64,000 nucleotides of DNA from an uncultured Massilia sp. (GTDB taxonomy: Bacteria > Pseudomonadota > Gammaproteobacteria > Burkholderiales > Burkholderiaceae): assembly GCA_946481275.1 (NCBI GenBank), contig CAMLMV010000005.1:124001-188000 (forward strand), read 5' to 3'. Made by a program: the position numbers and the translations under genes. The notes beneath the pieces were generated by a model. It searched no databases. It saw only the letters and a list, made by a program, of their open reading frames with translations, and had not been told where the DNA came from. Every line of letters begins with the position of its first letter. The stretch's first letter is position 1. Shown one piece after another: positions 35,883 through 44,902 of this stretch.

Positions 35883-36622
35883 GTCGTCTTGCCTTCCAGG
35901 ATCGTCACTTCGGCCGAGAACACATAGCCCTCGTTGCGCAGGGTCTTGATGTAGCGGGGCTCGCGCGCGCCGTCGCCCAGGCGCTGGCGCAGGCGGCTCA
36001 CGAGCAGGTCGATCGAGCGGTCGAAGAATTCCGCGTCGTTGCCGTGCGTGAGGCCCATCAGCTGGTCGCGCGACAGCACGCGCTGCGGGTGGTCCAGGAA
36101 CACGCGCAGCAGGCGGTACTCCGCGCCGCTCATCGCGACCTCGACGCCGTTCTCGTCGAGCAGGTGGCGGCCGACCGTGTCGAGGCGCCAGTCGCCGAAC
36201 GCGATCAGTTTCGCGGCTTCCGTCACCTGCAGGTTCGGCGGCAGCATGCGCGTGCGGCGCAGCACGGCGCGGATGCGGGCCAGCAGTTCGCGCACGGCGA
36301 ACGGCTTCGGCACATAGTCGTCGGCGCCGAGTTCCAGGCCCACGACGCGGTCGGTCTCGTCGTCGCGCGCCGTCAGCATCACGATCGGGATTGCGCGGTG
36401 CTTCCCCGCGCGCAGTTCGCGGCACAAGGTGAGGCCGTCCTCGCCGGGCATCATGATGTCGAGCAGGATCAGGTCGGGCGTCGCGTGCATCAGCGCGTTT
36501 CTCATCTCGCGTCCGTTCGCGGCCAGGGTGACGCGCAGGCCCTGCTTTTCCAGGTAGGCGCCGACCAGTTCGCGGATGCCGCGGTCGTCGTCGACGACCA
36601 GGACGTGATCGGTCTCGTTCAT
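35879..36622 (-). CDS. OmpR-family response regulator
   Basis: A 247-residue response regulator. The receiver domain has the acidic pair VVDDD and phosphoacceptor D55 in LILLDIMMPGEDG, with a KPF switch motif. The C-terminal winged helix (VAMSGAEYRLLRVFLDHPQRVLSRDQLM ... RYIKTLRNEGYVF) is OmpR type. It is encoded ahead of and overlaps its kinase. Confidence 0.94.
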   Translation of the reverse strand: MNETDHVLVVDDDRGIRELVGAYLEKQGLRVTLAANGREMRNALMHATPDLILLDIMMPGEDGLTLCRELRAGKHRAIPIVMLTARDDETDRVVGLELGADDYVPKPFAVRELLARIRAVLRRTRMLPPNLQVTEAAKLIAFGDWRLDTVGRHLLDENGVEVAMSGAEYRLLRVFLDHPQRVLSRDQLMGLTHGNDAEFFDRSIDLLVSRLRQRLGDGAREPRYIKTLRNEGYVFSAEVTILEGKTT

Positions 36623-36683
36623 GGGTTCTCCTTCGTTGGTTGCAGGCTACTGTAGCGCGACGTCGCGGCGTCATTATGTCCGA

Positions 36684-36742
36684 ATGTGTCGGGGGCTGGA
36701 CAGGACACATGGCCTGACAAAAATGGGAGGTTGCGGACACAT
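36684..36742. promoter_or_regulatory. ATGTGTC/GACACAT repeats between the regulator and ccdA-like genes
   Basis: ATGTGTC at 36684-36690 is inverted to GACACAT at 36704-36710 (13-base gap) and GACACAT recurs at 36736-36742. These lie in the 172-base divergent spacer and are candidates for binding by the neighbouring response regulator. Confidence 0.45.
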
Positions 36743-36794
36743 CGCGTACACACCGCGGGCGTCCAATGGAGTCTTACAAATACAGGAGGCTCCC

Positions 36795-37487
36795 ATGACC
36801 AACCCGATCGAATCCCCGCTTGCGCTGCTGGCCGGCCTGGCCACGGTGGCGTCCCCGTGCGTGCTGCCCGTGCTGCCGTTCCTGCTCGGCGCCACCGTCG
36901 AGCAGTCGAATCGCCGCCGCTCGCTCCTGATCGTGGCCGGCTTCGTGCTGTCGTTTTCCGCGTTCGCGCTGGCGCTGGGCGCCGTGTCGAGCGCGGCGCA
37001 GCTGGCGCAGGAGACGTTGCGCAACGTGGCGATCGTGCTGCTGGGGTTATCGGGCCTGCTGCGCATCTGGTCGCGGCCGTGGGACCTGCTCGTCGACGCC
37101 GTCCGCCCGCTGTGGGCGAAGCTGCGCGGCACCGATGCGGTACCGAAGCAGAGCGGCGCGTTCGTGCTCGGCCTGTCGCTGGGCGCCGTGTGGACGCCGT
37201 GCGCCGGTCCCGTCCTCGCCTCGATTCTCGCCCTCGTCGTGCAGGCGCACGATCCCGGTAAAGCCGTGCAGCTCGTCGGCTTGTATGCGCTCGGCGCCGC
37301 GCTGCCGATGCTGGCGCTGATCCACGGCGGCCAGGCCATCGTCCAGCGGGTGCGCGGCGTGGCCCGCCATGCCGTGGTCCTGCAGCGCGCATTCGGCGTG
37401 CTCGTGCTGGCCAGCGCGGCCGCTATTTGGTTCCAGGTCGATACGCAGATCGCTGCCCACGTCCCATCCATCTTTCCAACCCTGTAA
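36795..37487 (+). CDS. CcdA/DsbD-type thiol-disulfide membrane transporter
   Basis: A 230-residue membrane protein with six hydrophobic segments. The two redox Cys motifs of the CcdA/DsbD-beta family are ATVASPCVLPVLPFLLGA and LGAVWTPCAGPVLASIL. It moves reducing equivalents from the cytosol to the periplasm. The next gene encodes an exported thioredoxin-like protein with a DipZ-type motif, its likely partner. AGGAGG precedes the start. Confidence 0.9.
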   Translation: MTNPIESPLALLAGLATVASPCVLPVLPFLLGATVEQSNRRRSLLIVAGFVLSFSAFALALGAVSSAAQLAQETLRNVAIVLLGLSGLLRIWSRPWDLLVDAVRPLWAKLRGTDAVPKQSGAFVLGLSLGAVWTPCAGPVLASILALVVQAHDPGKAVQLVGLYALGAALPMLALIHGGQAIVQRVRGVARHAVVLQRAFGVLVLASAAAIWFQVDTQIAAHVPSIFPTL

Positions 37488-37497
37488 GGAGTCCACC

Positions 37498-37989
37498 ATG
37501 AAAATCCGTTCCCTCATCGCCGCCGCCGCGTTCGTCGCCGCCGGCGCACAAGCCGCCCCCGCACCGGAATTCGCGGGCATCGACAACTGGATCAACAGCG
37601 CACCGCTCAGCATGCAGCAGCTGCGCGGCAAGGTGGTGCTCGTGGATTTCTGGACCTACGATTGCATCAACTGCCAGCACGTGCTGCCGTACGTGAAGGG
37701 CTGGCACCAGAAGTACAAGGACCAGGGGCTGGTCGTGGTCGGCGTGCACACGCCGGAATACGGCTTCGAGCGCAACCTGAACAACCTCAAGACGGCCGTG
37801 CAGCGCAACGGCATTACGTTCCCGGTCGCGCAGGACAACCGGTATGCCACCTGGAGCGCGTACAACAACCAGTTCTGGCCCGCGTTCTACCTCGTCGACA
37901 AGAAGGGCGAGGTCGTGTACTCGCACTTCGGTGAAGGCGATTATGCGCAGACCGAGGCGACGATCCGCAAGCTGCTGGCGCAGCAGTGA
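37498..37989 (+). CDS. exported thioredoxin-like protein (DipZ C-terminal type)
   Basis: A 163-residue periplasmic protein. A signal peptide (MKIRSLIAAAAFVAAGAQA) precedes a TlpA/AhpC-like fold with the active site DFWTYDCINCQHVLPYV (C56, C59), the wording seen in DipZ proteins where the CcdA and thioredoxin parts are fused. It begins 10 bases after the CcdA-like gene. The pair would reduce periplasmic thiols. A cis-Pro is seen in FWPAFYLVDKKG. Confidence 0.9.
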   Translation: MKIRSLIAAAAFVAAGAQAAPAPEFAGIDNWINSAPLSMQQLRGKVVLVDFWTYDCINCQHVLPYVKGWHQKYKDQGLVVVGVHTPEYGFERNLNNLKTAVQRNGITFPVAQDNRYATWSAYNNQFWPAFYLVDKKGEVVYSHFGEGDYAQTEATIRKLLAQQ

Positions 37990-37990
37990 T

Positions 37991-38506
37991 TTACGTGGCT
38001 TCGGCGGGGGCGCCGGCCTTCGCCGGCTTCGGCAGCTGCACGAGGCGCGTGCCGGCCAGGCGGTCGTGCAGGAACTGGCGGTCGCGGTCGAAGAAGGCCG
38101 TCAGGCCCCACGCCAGCACGCCGACGGCGACGGCCGCGCCGATCTGGGCCTTGTCTTTCAGGCCCAGCGCCGTGCAGGCGAGGAGGGCGGGCAGGAACCA
38201 GCCCCAGGCCAGCAGGTAGCGCACGATGGCCATGCGCAGCGGCAGGCGCGCGCCGTCGTTGGTGACGACCTGCATGCGCCACGTCTTCATCGCCAGCGTG
38301 TGGCCGCTGTTGGTCCAGCCCCACGTGAAATACGCGCCGGTGACGACGAACAGCCAGACCTTCATCGCGTACTGGAACACGGGCGCGTGGTTATTCCGCG
38401 TGACGATCAGGAACAGCGCCACCGCCAGCATCTCCACCGCCAGCAGCAGGAAGGTCTCGTAGACCATCGTGATCAGGCGGCGCTTGATGCTCGGGGTGTC
38501 GTGCAT
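37991..38506 (-). CDS. RDD-family membrane protein
   Basis: A 171-residue protein with an RDD domain: the first helix carries the Arg near its start (SIKRRLITMVYETFLLL), the second ends with HTLAMKTWRMQVV, and two more hydrophobic segments follow with FDRDRQFLHDRLAGTRLV at the end. It is the last gene of the sigma-DUF3619-DUF3106-RDD operon. RDD proteins are probably ion/proton antiporters or membrane anchors; the role here is unknown. Confidence 0.85.
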   Translation of the reverse strand: MHDTPSIKRRLITMVYETFLLLAVEMLAVALFLIVTRNNHAPVFQYAMKVWLFVVTGAYFTWGWTNSGHTLAMKTWRMQVVTNDGARLPLRMAIVRYLLAWGWFLPALLACTALGLKDKAQIGAAVAVGVLAWGLTAFFDRDRQFLHDRLAGTRLVQLPKPAKAGAPAEAT

Positions 38507-38517
38507 GGTGATCCTGC

Positions 38518-39282
38518 TTATGCGTTGTTCGGTGTGATGCCCCAGTTCGCGGGCACCTGCTTTTCCGGTTCCGGTGCTGGCTGGGGATTGGCGGGCGGCT
38601 GCACGGGCGCGGGCTGGACGGGCGCCGGTGGCGGCGGCGGCGTCACGCACGGCGGGGCGGCCGAGACGGTGTTCCTGACCATGCCGGCCGGGCACGACGT
38701 CGCGCCCTGGCCCAGCGGTGCGACGACCTTGCCGTTGGCCTGGGACGGCACGACGCGCGGCGTCTTGCGGGCCGTGGCCGAGGCGGCCAGTTTCTTCTTC
38801 TGGTCTTCCGGCAGTTGCTGGTAGCTTTCCCACGTCGCGTTCTTTTGCTCGGGGGCGATCTTGCGGGTGCGCGTATAGGTTTCGCGCGCCAGCTCGCGCT
38901 GCTCCGGCGTCAGCTTGACCCAGGCGCGCATGCGTTCGTGCACGCGCTGCTGCTCTTCGGGTTTCAGCGTGGCGAAGCGGTTCGCGAGCTGCAGCCATTT
39001 CTGCTTGCGCACGCCATCCATCTGGTCCCATTCGGCCTGCAGCGGCTGCAGGGCCACCTGCTGGGCCGGCGTCAGGCTGCGCCACAGGGGCTTATCGCCG
39101 CCTTTGTGGCTGCCGGCGGCCGGTTTGGCGGGCTGGACGGGGGCGGTGTCGGCCGCCGCATCGTGCGTGGCCGGCCCCGATGCGGAACGGAAGCCGCCTT
39201 GCTGATGGAGGGTCAGTGCGGCCGCGCCAACGAGCACGACGGCGGCGGCGGCGCCGGCAACCTTGAGCTTGTTAGCCGTCAT
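38518..39282 (-). CDS. DUF3106-domain exported protein
   Basis: A 254-residue protein with an N-terminal membrane/export helix, an Ala/Pro-rich linker, and the DUF3106 helical domain (about 65-155: WRSLTPAQQVALQPLQAEWDQMDGVRKQKWLQLANRFATLKPEEQQRVHERMRAWVKLTPEQR), reminiscent of periplasmic LTxxQ proteins. A Pro-rich tail contains two Cys (TSCPAGM, PPCVTP). Located 3 bases after the DUF3619 gene. It may be a periplasmic regulator of the sigma factor pathway. Confidence 0.8.
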   Translation of the reverse strand: MTANKLKVAGAAAAVVLVGAAALTLHQQGGFRSASGPATHDAAADTAPVQPAKPAAGSHKGGDKPLWRSLTPAQQVALQPLQAEWDQMDGVRKQKWLQLANRFATLKPEEQQRVHERMRAWVKLTPEQRELARETYTRTRKIAPEQKNATWESYQQLPEDQKKKLAASATARKTPRVVPSQANGKVVAPLGQGATSCPAGMVRNTVSAAPPCVTPPPPPAPVQPAPVQPPANPQPAPEPEKQVPANWGITPNNA

Positions 39283-39285
39283 CCT

Positions 39286-39708
39286 TTACTGGGCTCGCTG
39301 CGGCTGTTGCTGTGCTTGCTGCTGTTGCGCCAGGTAAGCGTTGAAGCCGTGGTCGGTGTAGGCGGTCAGGGGCAGGTCGTCGGACAGCACGGCCGCATCC
39401 AGCTCGGCCAGCTCGGCCGCACGCTGCTCGCGTTCGTACTGGTACACGCCGACCATGCCGGCCGCCATCAGCAGCAACGGCGCGACGACGGCGGCACGCG
39501 CCACCCACTGCATCGAGAACAACGCGCCCAGGTCGAACGACGCACGCTGCTGCTGTTTCGCGCGGACGGGCGCGTCGGCCTTCTTGCGCGCGAGCGCGGC
39601 CGCGCGCGCCGCGGCCAGGCGGTCGGTGGTCGAGGCCGGCAGGTTGTCGAGGTTCTCGTTCAGGGCATGGCGGATCTTGTACGCCAGGTTGATGTCGTCG
39701 GTGTTCAT
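39286..39708 (-). CDS. DUF3619 membrane protein, putative anti-sigma factor
   Basis: A 140-residue protein of the DUF3619 family: a charged helical N-terminal half (NTDDINLAYKIRHALNENLDNLPASTTDRLAAARAAALARKK), one membrane helix (about 73-90) and a Gln-rich C-terminus. The topology and its 4-base overlap with the upstream sigma factor gene fit a membrane anti-sigma factor. Function is inferred from position. Confidence 0.75.
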   Translation of the reverse strand: MNTDDINLAYKIRHALNENLDNLPASTTDRLAAARAAALARKKADAPVRAKQQQRASFDLGALFSMQWVARAAVVAPLLLMAAGMVGVYQYEREQRAAELAELDAAVLSDDLPLTAYTDHGFNAYLAQQQQAQQQPQRAQ

Positions 39709-40274
39709 AATTTAATTCCCTTGGCCTCCAGGGCTTTCTGCAGGGCATGCGTGGCGCGAGAGCAATGCGTTTTTACACTGCCCTCGGAGCATCCCATCGC
39801 TTCGGCCGTCTCGGCCACATCCATGTCCTGCCAGTAACGCATGAGGAACGCTTCCCGTTGACGCGCCGGGAGTTTTTGTATCTCTTCCTCGATCAGGCGC
39901 AGGGTTTCTGCCCGTTCGACCTGATCCGCGCTCGACTCCGCGGCGGACGTTCCTTCCTCGGCCTCGTAAGATGCAAGTATATCAAATTCCTCGTCGTCTT
40001 CGTCCCGGCGGCCGAGGCCTCCGAAGAGGCTGATCCAGGTATTCCTGACCTTTTCGCGGCGGAAGTAATCGAGGATGGTGTTCTGCAGGATGCGCTGGAA
40101 AAGCATCGGCAATTCGGCCAGGGGCTTGTCGCCGTATTTCTCCGCGAGCTTGATCATGGCGTCCTGAACGATGTCGAGCGCTGCCTCGTCCTTGCGGACC
40201 GCGTACGCCGCCTGCTTGAAGGCGCGCCGCTCGACACTCTCGAGGAAGTCGTTGAGTTCTTTATCAGTGGCCAT
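39705..40274 (-). CDS. ECF-type RNA polymerase sigma factor
   Basis: A 189-residue sigma-70 family factor with region 2 (FKQAAYAVRKDEAALDIVQDAMIKLAEKYGDKPLAELPMLFQRILQNTILDYFRREKVR) and region 4 (LPARQREAFLMRYWQDMDVAETAEAMGCSEGSVKTHCSRATHALQKAL). A ~40-residue acidic linker between them is longer than usual. The start at 40274 is the first ATG; a GTG 21 bases upstream is also in frame. It heads a four-gene operon. Confidence 0.9.
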   Translation of the reverse strand: MATDKELNDFLESVERRAFKQAAYAVRKDEAALDIVQDAMIKLAEKYGDKPLAELPMLFQRILQNTILDYFRREKVRNTWISLFGGLGRRDEDDEEFDILASYEAEEGTSAAESSADQVERAETLRLIEEEIQKLPARQREAFLMRYWQDMDVAETAEAMGCSEGSVKTHCSRATHALQKALEAKGIKL

Positions 40275-40438
40275 GCGATAAGTGGTGGGTGCCACCGGTA
40301 CGTTGCCTGTGGCTTTTCGGAAAACTTTCGAATGCTAGCAAAAATTATGGATGACCGCACCCGAAACAGGCAGGGTGGCGTGTGCGGTTTTCCCGCATTG
40401 ACTCTAGAATAGTCGGATTGACATCATTTGGAGACGGC

Positions 40439-41065
40439 ATGATGCGCATCCTCGGCAAGGCAAGCTCGATCAACGTCCGCAAGGTCTTGTGGACCGCCAG
40501 CGAACTCGGCGTCCCCTTCGAACGGGAAGACTGGGGCAGCGGGTTCCGCTCGACACAGGAGCCGGCGTTCCTCGCACTGAATCCGAACGCGATGGTGCCG
40601 GTGCTGGTCGACGGGGATGTCGTGCTGTGGGAGTCGAACACCATCAGCCGCTACCTGGCCACGCGCTACGGCGACGGGCGCCTGCTCCCGGCCGATGCGC
40701 TCGCCCGCGCGAAGGTGGAGCAGTGGATGGACTGGCAGGCGACGGAATTGAACAATGCGTGGCGCTACGCGTTCATGGGCCTGGTGCGGGGCAGCCCCGC
40801 GCACCAGGATCCGGTCCAGATCGCCGCCGGCATCGCCGGCTGGAATCGCCAGATGGGCCTGCTCGAGCGGCACCTGGAAACGGCCGGCGACTACGTGGCG
40901 GGCGGAGCGTTCTCGCTGGCCGACATCGTGCTGGGCCTGTCCACGCACCGCTGGCGCAAGACCCCGATGGACGAGCGGCCCGGCTATCCCGCCCTTACAG
41001 CGTGGATGGCGCGGCTGGAAGCCCGCCCCGGCGCCCGGACGTGGCTGCCCGACGAAATCGCTTGA
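40439..41065 (+). CDS. glutathione S-transferase family protein
   Basis: A 208-residue GST. The N-terminal thioredoxin-like domain shows ILGKASSINVRKVLWTASELGVPFEREDWG and the glutathione-binding NPNAMVPVLVDGDVVLWESNTISRYLA; the C-terminal domain is helical with a typical GAFSLADIVLGL motif. The N-terminal SSINVRKV places Ser as probable active residue. GGAG lies 5 bases before 40439; an ATG three bases later is the alternative. The substrate is unknown. Confidence 0.88.
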   Translation: MMRILGKASSINVRKVLWTASELGVPFEREDWGSGFRSTQEPAFLALNPNAMVPVLVDGDVVLWESNTISRYLATRYGDGRLLPADALARAKVEQWMDWQATELNNAWRYAFMGLVRGSPAHQDPVQIAAGIAGWNRQMGLLERHLETAGDYVAGGAFSLADIVLGLSTHRWRKTPMDERPGYPALTAWMARLEARPGARTWLPDEIA

Positions 41066-41425
41066 AAAAATAATTATTTATCTTGACCAGAATGGTGCAA
41101 CGCAGTAAGGTATAGAACGCTTTGCACCCCCGAAGCTTATTGTCAAGCCAGCTTGTCACACAACGTCAACCTCGGCATGACGCGCTTTCACAATGTAGGC
41201 AGTTTGCTCCAACCCGTGCCACAAGCGCGAGAGATTCGCATTCCGCTACAGTAACTCAAGCTGAACGAGTTGCGTCCAGCGCCGGTTCGTAAGGATCCTA
41301 CGGCATCCTGAAAGATCGACGTGACCGCAGAAAGAAGGGAAGCATGAGCACTGTTGCGTGACACGTATCTCGTCAGGGACGAGCATCCGATCAATCTCCC
41401 TATGGGTTTTGAAAGGAAACGTATC
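41066..41425 (+). promoter_or_regulatory. 360-base leader of the ilvBNC operon
   Basis: No protein gene is evident. A TTGACC (41083) lies in an AT-rich stretch with TAAGGT 17 bases later, a plausible weak promoter. Two short open frames are seen: 41177-41254 (25 residues, MTRFHNVGSLLQPVPQAREIRIPLQ without its last residues being unusual, 3 Leu, 2 Val, 2 Ile) without a clear ribosome site, and a five-codon ATG at 41344 with a good site (AAGGGAAG). No Rho-independent attenuator with a T-run was found, so attenuation is unproven. Confidence 0.4.
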
Positions 41426-43150
41426 ATGAGTAACGACGCAGCAGCTCCCATCACGGGCGCTGAGATCGTAGTCCGTTGCCTGGCGGAAGAGGGCGTGAAG
41501 CACGTCTTCGGTTACCCCGGCGGTGCGGTTCTCTACATCTACGACGCCATCTTCAAGCAGGACAAATTCCAGCACATCCTGGTACGCCACGAGCAGGCAG
41601 CCGTGCACGCGGCCGACGCGTATTCGCGCAGCTCGAATGAAGTGGGCGTATGCCTGGTCACGTCCGGTCCGGGCGTCACCAATGCCGTCACCGGCCTCTC
41701 CACCGCATACATGGATTCGATTCCGATGGTCGTGATTTCCGGCCAGGTTCCGACCAATGCGATCGGCCAGGACGCATTCCAGGAATGCGACACCGTGGGC
41801 ATCACGCGCCCGGTGGTGAAACACAATTTCCTCGTCAAGGACGTCAAAGACCTTGCCGATACCATCAAGAAAGCCTTCTATATCGCACGCACCGGCCGTC
41901 CGGGCCCGGTCCTCGTCGATATCCCGAAGGACGTGAGCATGCAGAAGGCGACGTACTCGTACCCGAAAGAGGTCGAGATGCGTTCCTACCGCCCCGTCGA
42001 CAAGGGCCACGCCGGCCAGATCCGCAAGGCAGTGCAGCTGCTGCTGGCGGCCGAGCGTCCGATGATCTACACGGGCGGCGGCGTCATCCTCGCCAATGCA
42101 TCGAACGAACTGAACAAGCTGGTCGACAAGCTCGGCTTCCCGGTCACGAACACGCTGATGGGGCTGGGCGCCTACCGCGCCACCGACAAGAAATTCGTCG
42201 GCATGCCGGGCATGCACGGCACCTACGAAGCGAACATGGCGATGCAGCACTGCGACGTCCTGATCGCCATCGGCGCCCGCTTCGACGACCGCGTGATCGG
42301 CAATCCGAAGCACTTCGCGTCGAACCCGCGCAAGATCATCCACATCGACATCGACCCGTCGTCGATCTCGAAGCGCGTGAAAGTGGACATCCCCATCGTC
42401 GGCAACGTCAAGGACGTGCTGGTCGAACTGCTGTCGCAGCTGGATGCCGCCGAGCAGCGTCCGAACCCGGCCGTGCAGAAGTGGTGGCAGCAGATCGAGG
42501 ACTGGCGCGGCCGCGAGTGCCTGCGCTATGCGGCCTCGGATGAGCTGATCAAGCCGCAGTCCGTCGTCGAGAAAGTGTGGGAAGTCACCGGCGGCGACGC
42601 GTTCATCACGTCGGACGTCGGCCAGCACCAGATGTGGGCTGCGCAGTACTACCCGTTCGACAAGCCGCGCCGCTGGATCAACTCCGGTGGCCTGGGCACG
42701 ATGGGCGTGGGCCTGCCGTACGCGATGGGCGTGCAGATGGCGAATCCCGGCGCGACCGTGGCCTGCATCACGGGCGAGGGTTCGATCCAGATGAACATCC
42801 AGGAACTTGCGACCTGCAAGCAGTATCACCTGACGCCGAAGATCATCCTCCTGAACAACCGCTTCCTGGGCATGGTGCGCCAGTGGCAGGAACTCGACTA
42901 CGGTTCGCGTTATTCCGAGTCGTACATGGATTCCCTGCCGGACTTCGAGAAGCTGGCCGAGGCCTATGGCCACGTCGGCATGCGCATCGAGAAGCCGGGC
43001 GACGTCGACGGCGCGCTGCGCGAGGCGTTCGCCATGAAGGACCGCCTGGTGTTCATGAACTTCATTACCGACCGCAGCGAAAACGTCTGGCCGATGGTCA
43101 AGACGGGTAAAGGCCTGTCGGAAATGCTGCTCGGATCGGAGGACCTGTAA
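41426..43150 (+). CDS. ilvB: acetolactate synthase large subunit
   Basis: A 574-residue ThDP enzyme forming acetolactate or acetohydroxybutyrate in valine/leucine/isoleucine synthesis. The ThDP-activating Glu is in LVRHEQAAVHAADAY, the FAD region around GMHGTYEANMAM, and the ThDP/Mg motif GEGSIQMNIQELATCKQYHLTPKIILLNN is complete. It starts behind AAAGGAAA, and its stop overlaps the small-subunit start by one base. Closest in length and motifs to IlvI/IlvB of betaproteobacteria. Confidence 0.96.
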   Translation: MSNDAAAPITGAEIVVRCLAEEGVKHVFGYPGGAVLYIYDAIFKQDKFQHILVRHEQAAVHAADAYSRSSNEVGVCLVTSGPGVTNAVTGLSTAYMDSIPMVVISGQVPTNAIGQDAFQECDTVGITRPVVKHNFLVKDVKDLADTIKKAFYIARTGRPGPVLVDIPKDVSMQKATYSYPKEVEMRSYRPVDKGHAGQIRKAVQLLLAAERPMIYTGGGVILANASNELNKLVDKLGFPVTNTLMGLGAYRATDKKFVGMPGMHGTYEANMAMQHCDVLIAIGARFDDRVIGNPKHFASNPRKIIHIDIDPSSISKRVKVDIPIVGNVKDVLVELLSQLDAAEQRPNPAVQKWWQQIEDWRGRECLRYAASDELIKPQSVVEKVWEVTGGDAFITSDVGQHQMWAAQYYPFDKPRRWINSGGLGTMGVGLPYAMGVQMANPGATVACITGEGSIQMNIQELATCKQYHLTPKIILLNNRFLGMVRQWQELDYGSRYSESYMDSLPDFEKLAEAYGHVGMRIEKPGDVDGALREAFAMKDRLVFMNFITDRSENVWPMVKTGKGLSEMLLGSEDL

Positions 43151-43641
43151 TGCGACACATCATCTCCGTCCTGCTGGAAAACGAAGCCGGCGCGCTGTCG
43201 CGCGTGGTGGGCCTGTTCTCGGCACGCGGCTACAACATCGAGACGCTGACCGTGGCGCCGACCGAAGACGCTACCCTGTCGCGCATGACCATCGTGACGA
43301 CGGGTTCGGACGACATCATCGAGCAGATCACCAAGCACCTGAACCGCCTCATCGAGGTGGTGAAGGTGGTCGACCTGACCGAAGGCCAGCACATCGAGCG
43401 CGAGCTCATGCTGATCAAGGTGAGGGCAGTCGGCAAGGAACGCGAAGAAATGAAGCGCACCGCCGACATCTTCCGCGGCCGCATCATCGACGTGACGGAA
43501 AAAACGTACACGATCGAACTGACGGGCGCGAAGAGCAAGCTGGACGCCTTCATCGACGCCATCGACCGCGCCTCGATCCTCGAAACCGTCCGCACGGGCG
43601 GTTCCGGCATCGGCCGCGGCGAGCGCATCCTCAAGGTTTGA
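43150..43641 (+). CDS. ilvN: acetolactate synthase small regulatory subunit
   Basis: A 163-residue regulatory subunit with an N-terminal ACT domain (HIISVLLENEAGALSRVVGLFSARGYNIETLTVAPTED) that binds valine for feedback inhibition, and the C-terminal ALS_ss domain (RELMLIKVRAVGKEREEMKRTADIFRGRIIDV). Named ilvH in some genomes. Coupled to ilvB by a 1-base overlap. Confidence 0.96.
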   Translation: MRHIISVLLENEAGALSRVVGLFSARGYNIETLTVAPTEDATLSRMTIVTTGSDDIIEQITKHLNRLIEVVKVVDLTEGQHIERELMLIKVRAVGKEREEMKRTADIFRGRIIDVTEKTYTIELTGAKSKLDAFIDAIDRASILETVRTGGSGIGRGERILKV

Positions 43642-43657
43642 CGCTGGCGATATATTC

Positions 43658-43676
43658 GGTGGACCTCGTGTCCGCC
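43658..43676. repeat. intergenic dyad element, ilvN-ilvC copy
   Basis: GGTGGAC-CTCGT-GTCCGCC, a 7-bp stem with one G-T pair, followed by AAAC. It resembles the hscA-fdx copy in length, stem sequence and the CCAAA that follows. Confidence 0.45.
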
Positions 43677-43712
43677 AAACAAAATAACGAAACACGAAAA
43701 GCACAGGATTAA

Positions 43713-44732
<1,020 letters not shown>

Positions 44733-44750
44733 TCGTCCCTGGCTGACCTG

Positions 44751-44784
44751 AAAATCGCCCCGCTTGCCGGGGCGATTTTTTTTT
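44751..44784 (+). terminator. Rho-independent terminator of ilvBNC
   Basis: A perfect 12-bp stem AAAATCGCCCCG / CGGGGCGATTTT with a 5-base loop and a run of nine T (44776-44784), 18 bases after the ilvC stop. Confidence 0.95.
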
Positions 44785-44902
44785 GTGTCCTTCGTTTGCA
44801 ATCAATTGCAACTTTCCATTACATAAACTCGACTTTTACGTCAAACCGGTTATCGTTCTCCTGCCGCGGCACCAGCCGCGCATGCAATCAAGGAGAACAA
44901 CA

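Noticed and set aside
34584..36740. One 718-residue fused frame across kinase and response regulator
   Set aside because: Only the part from 35882 down is the kinase. The upstream part is an out-of-frame reading of the response regulator gene, which has its own coding frame with all key residues.
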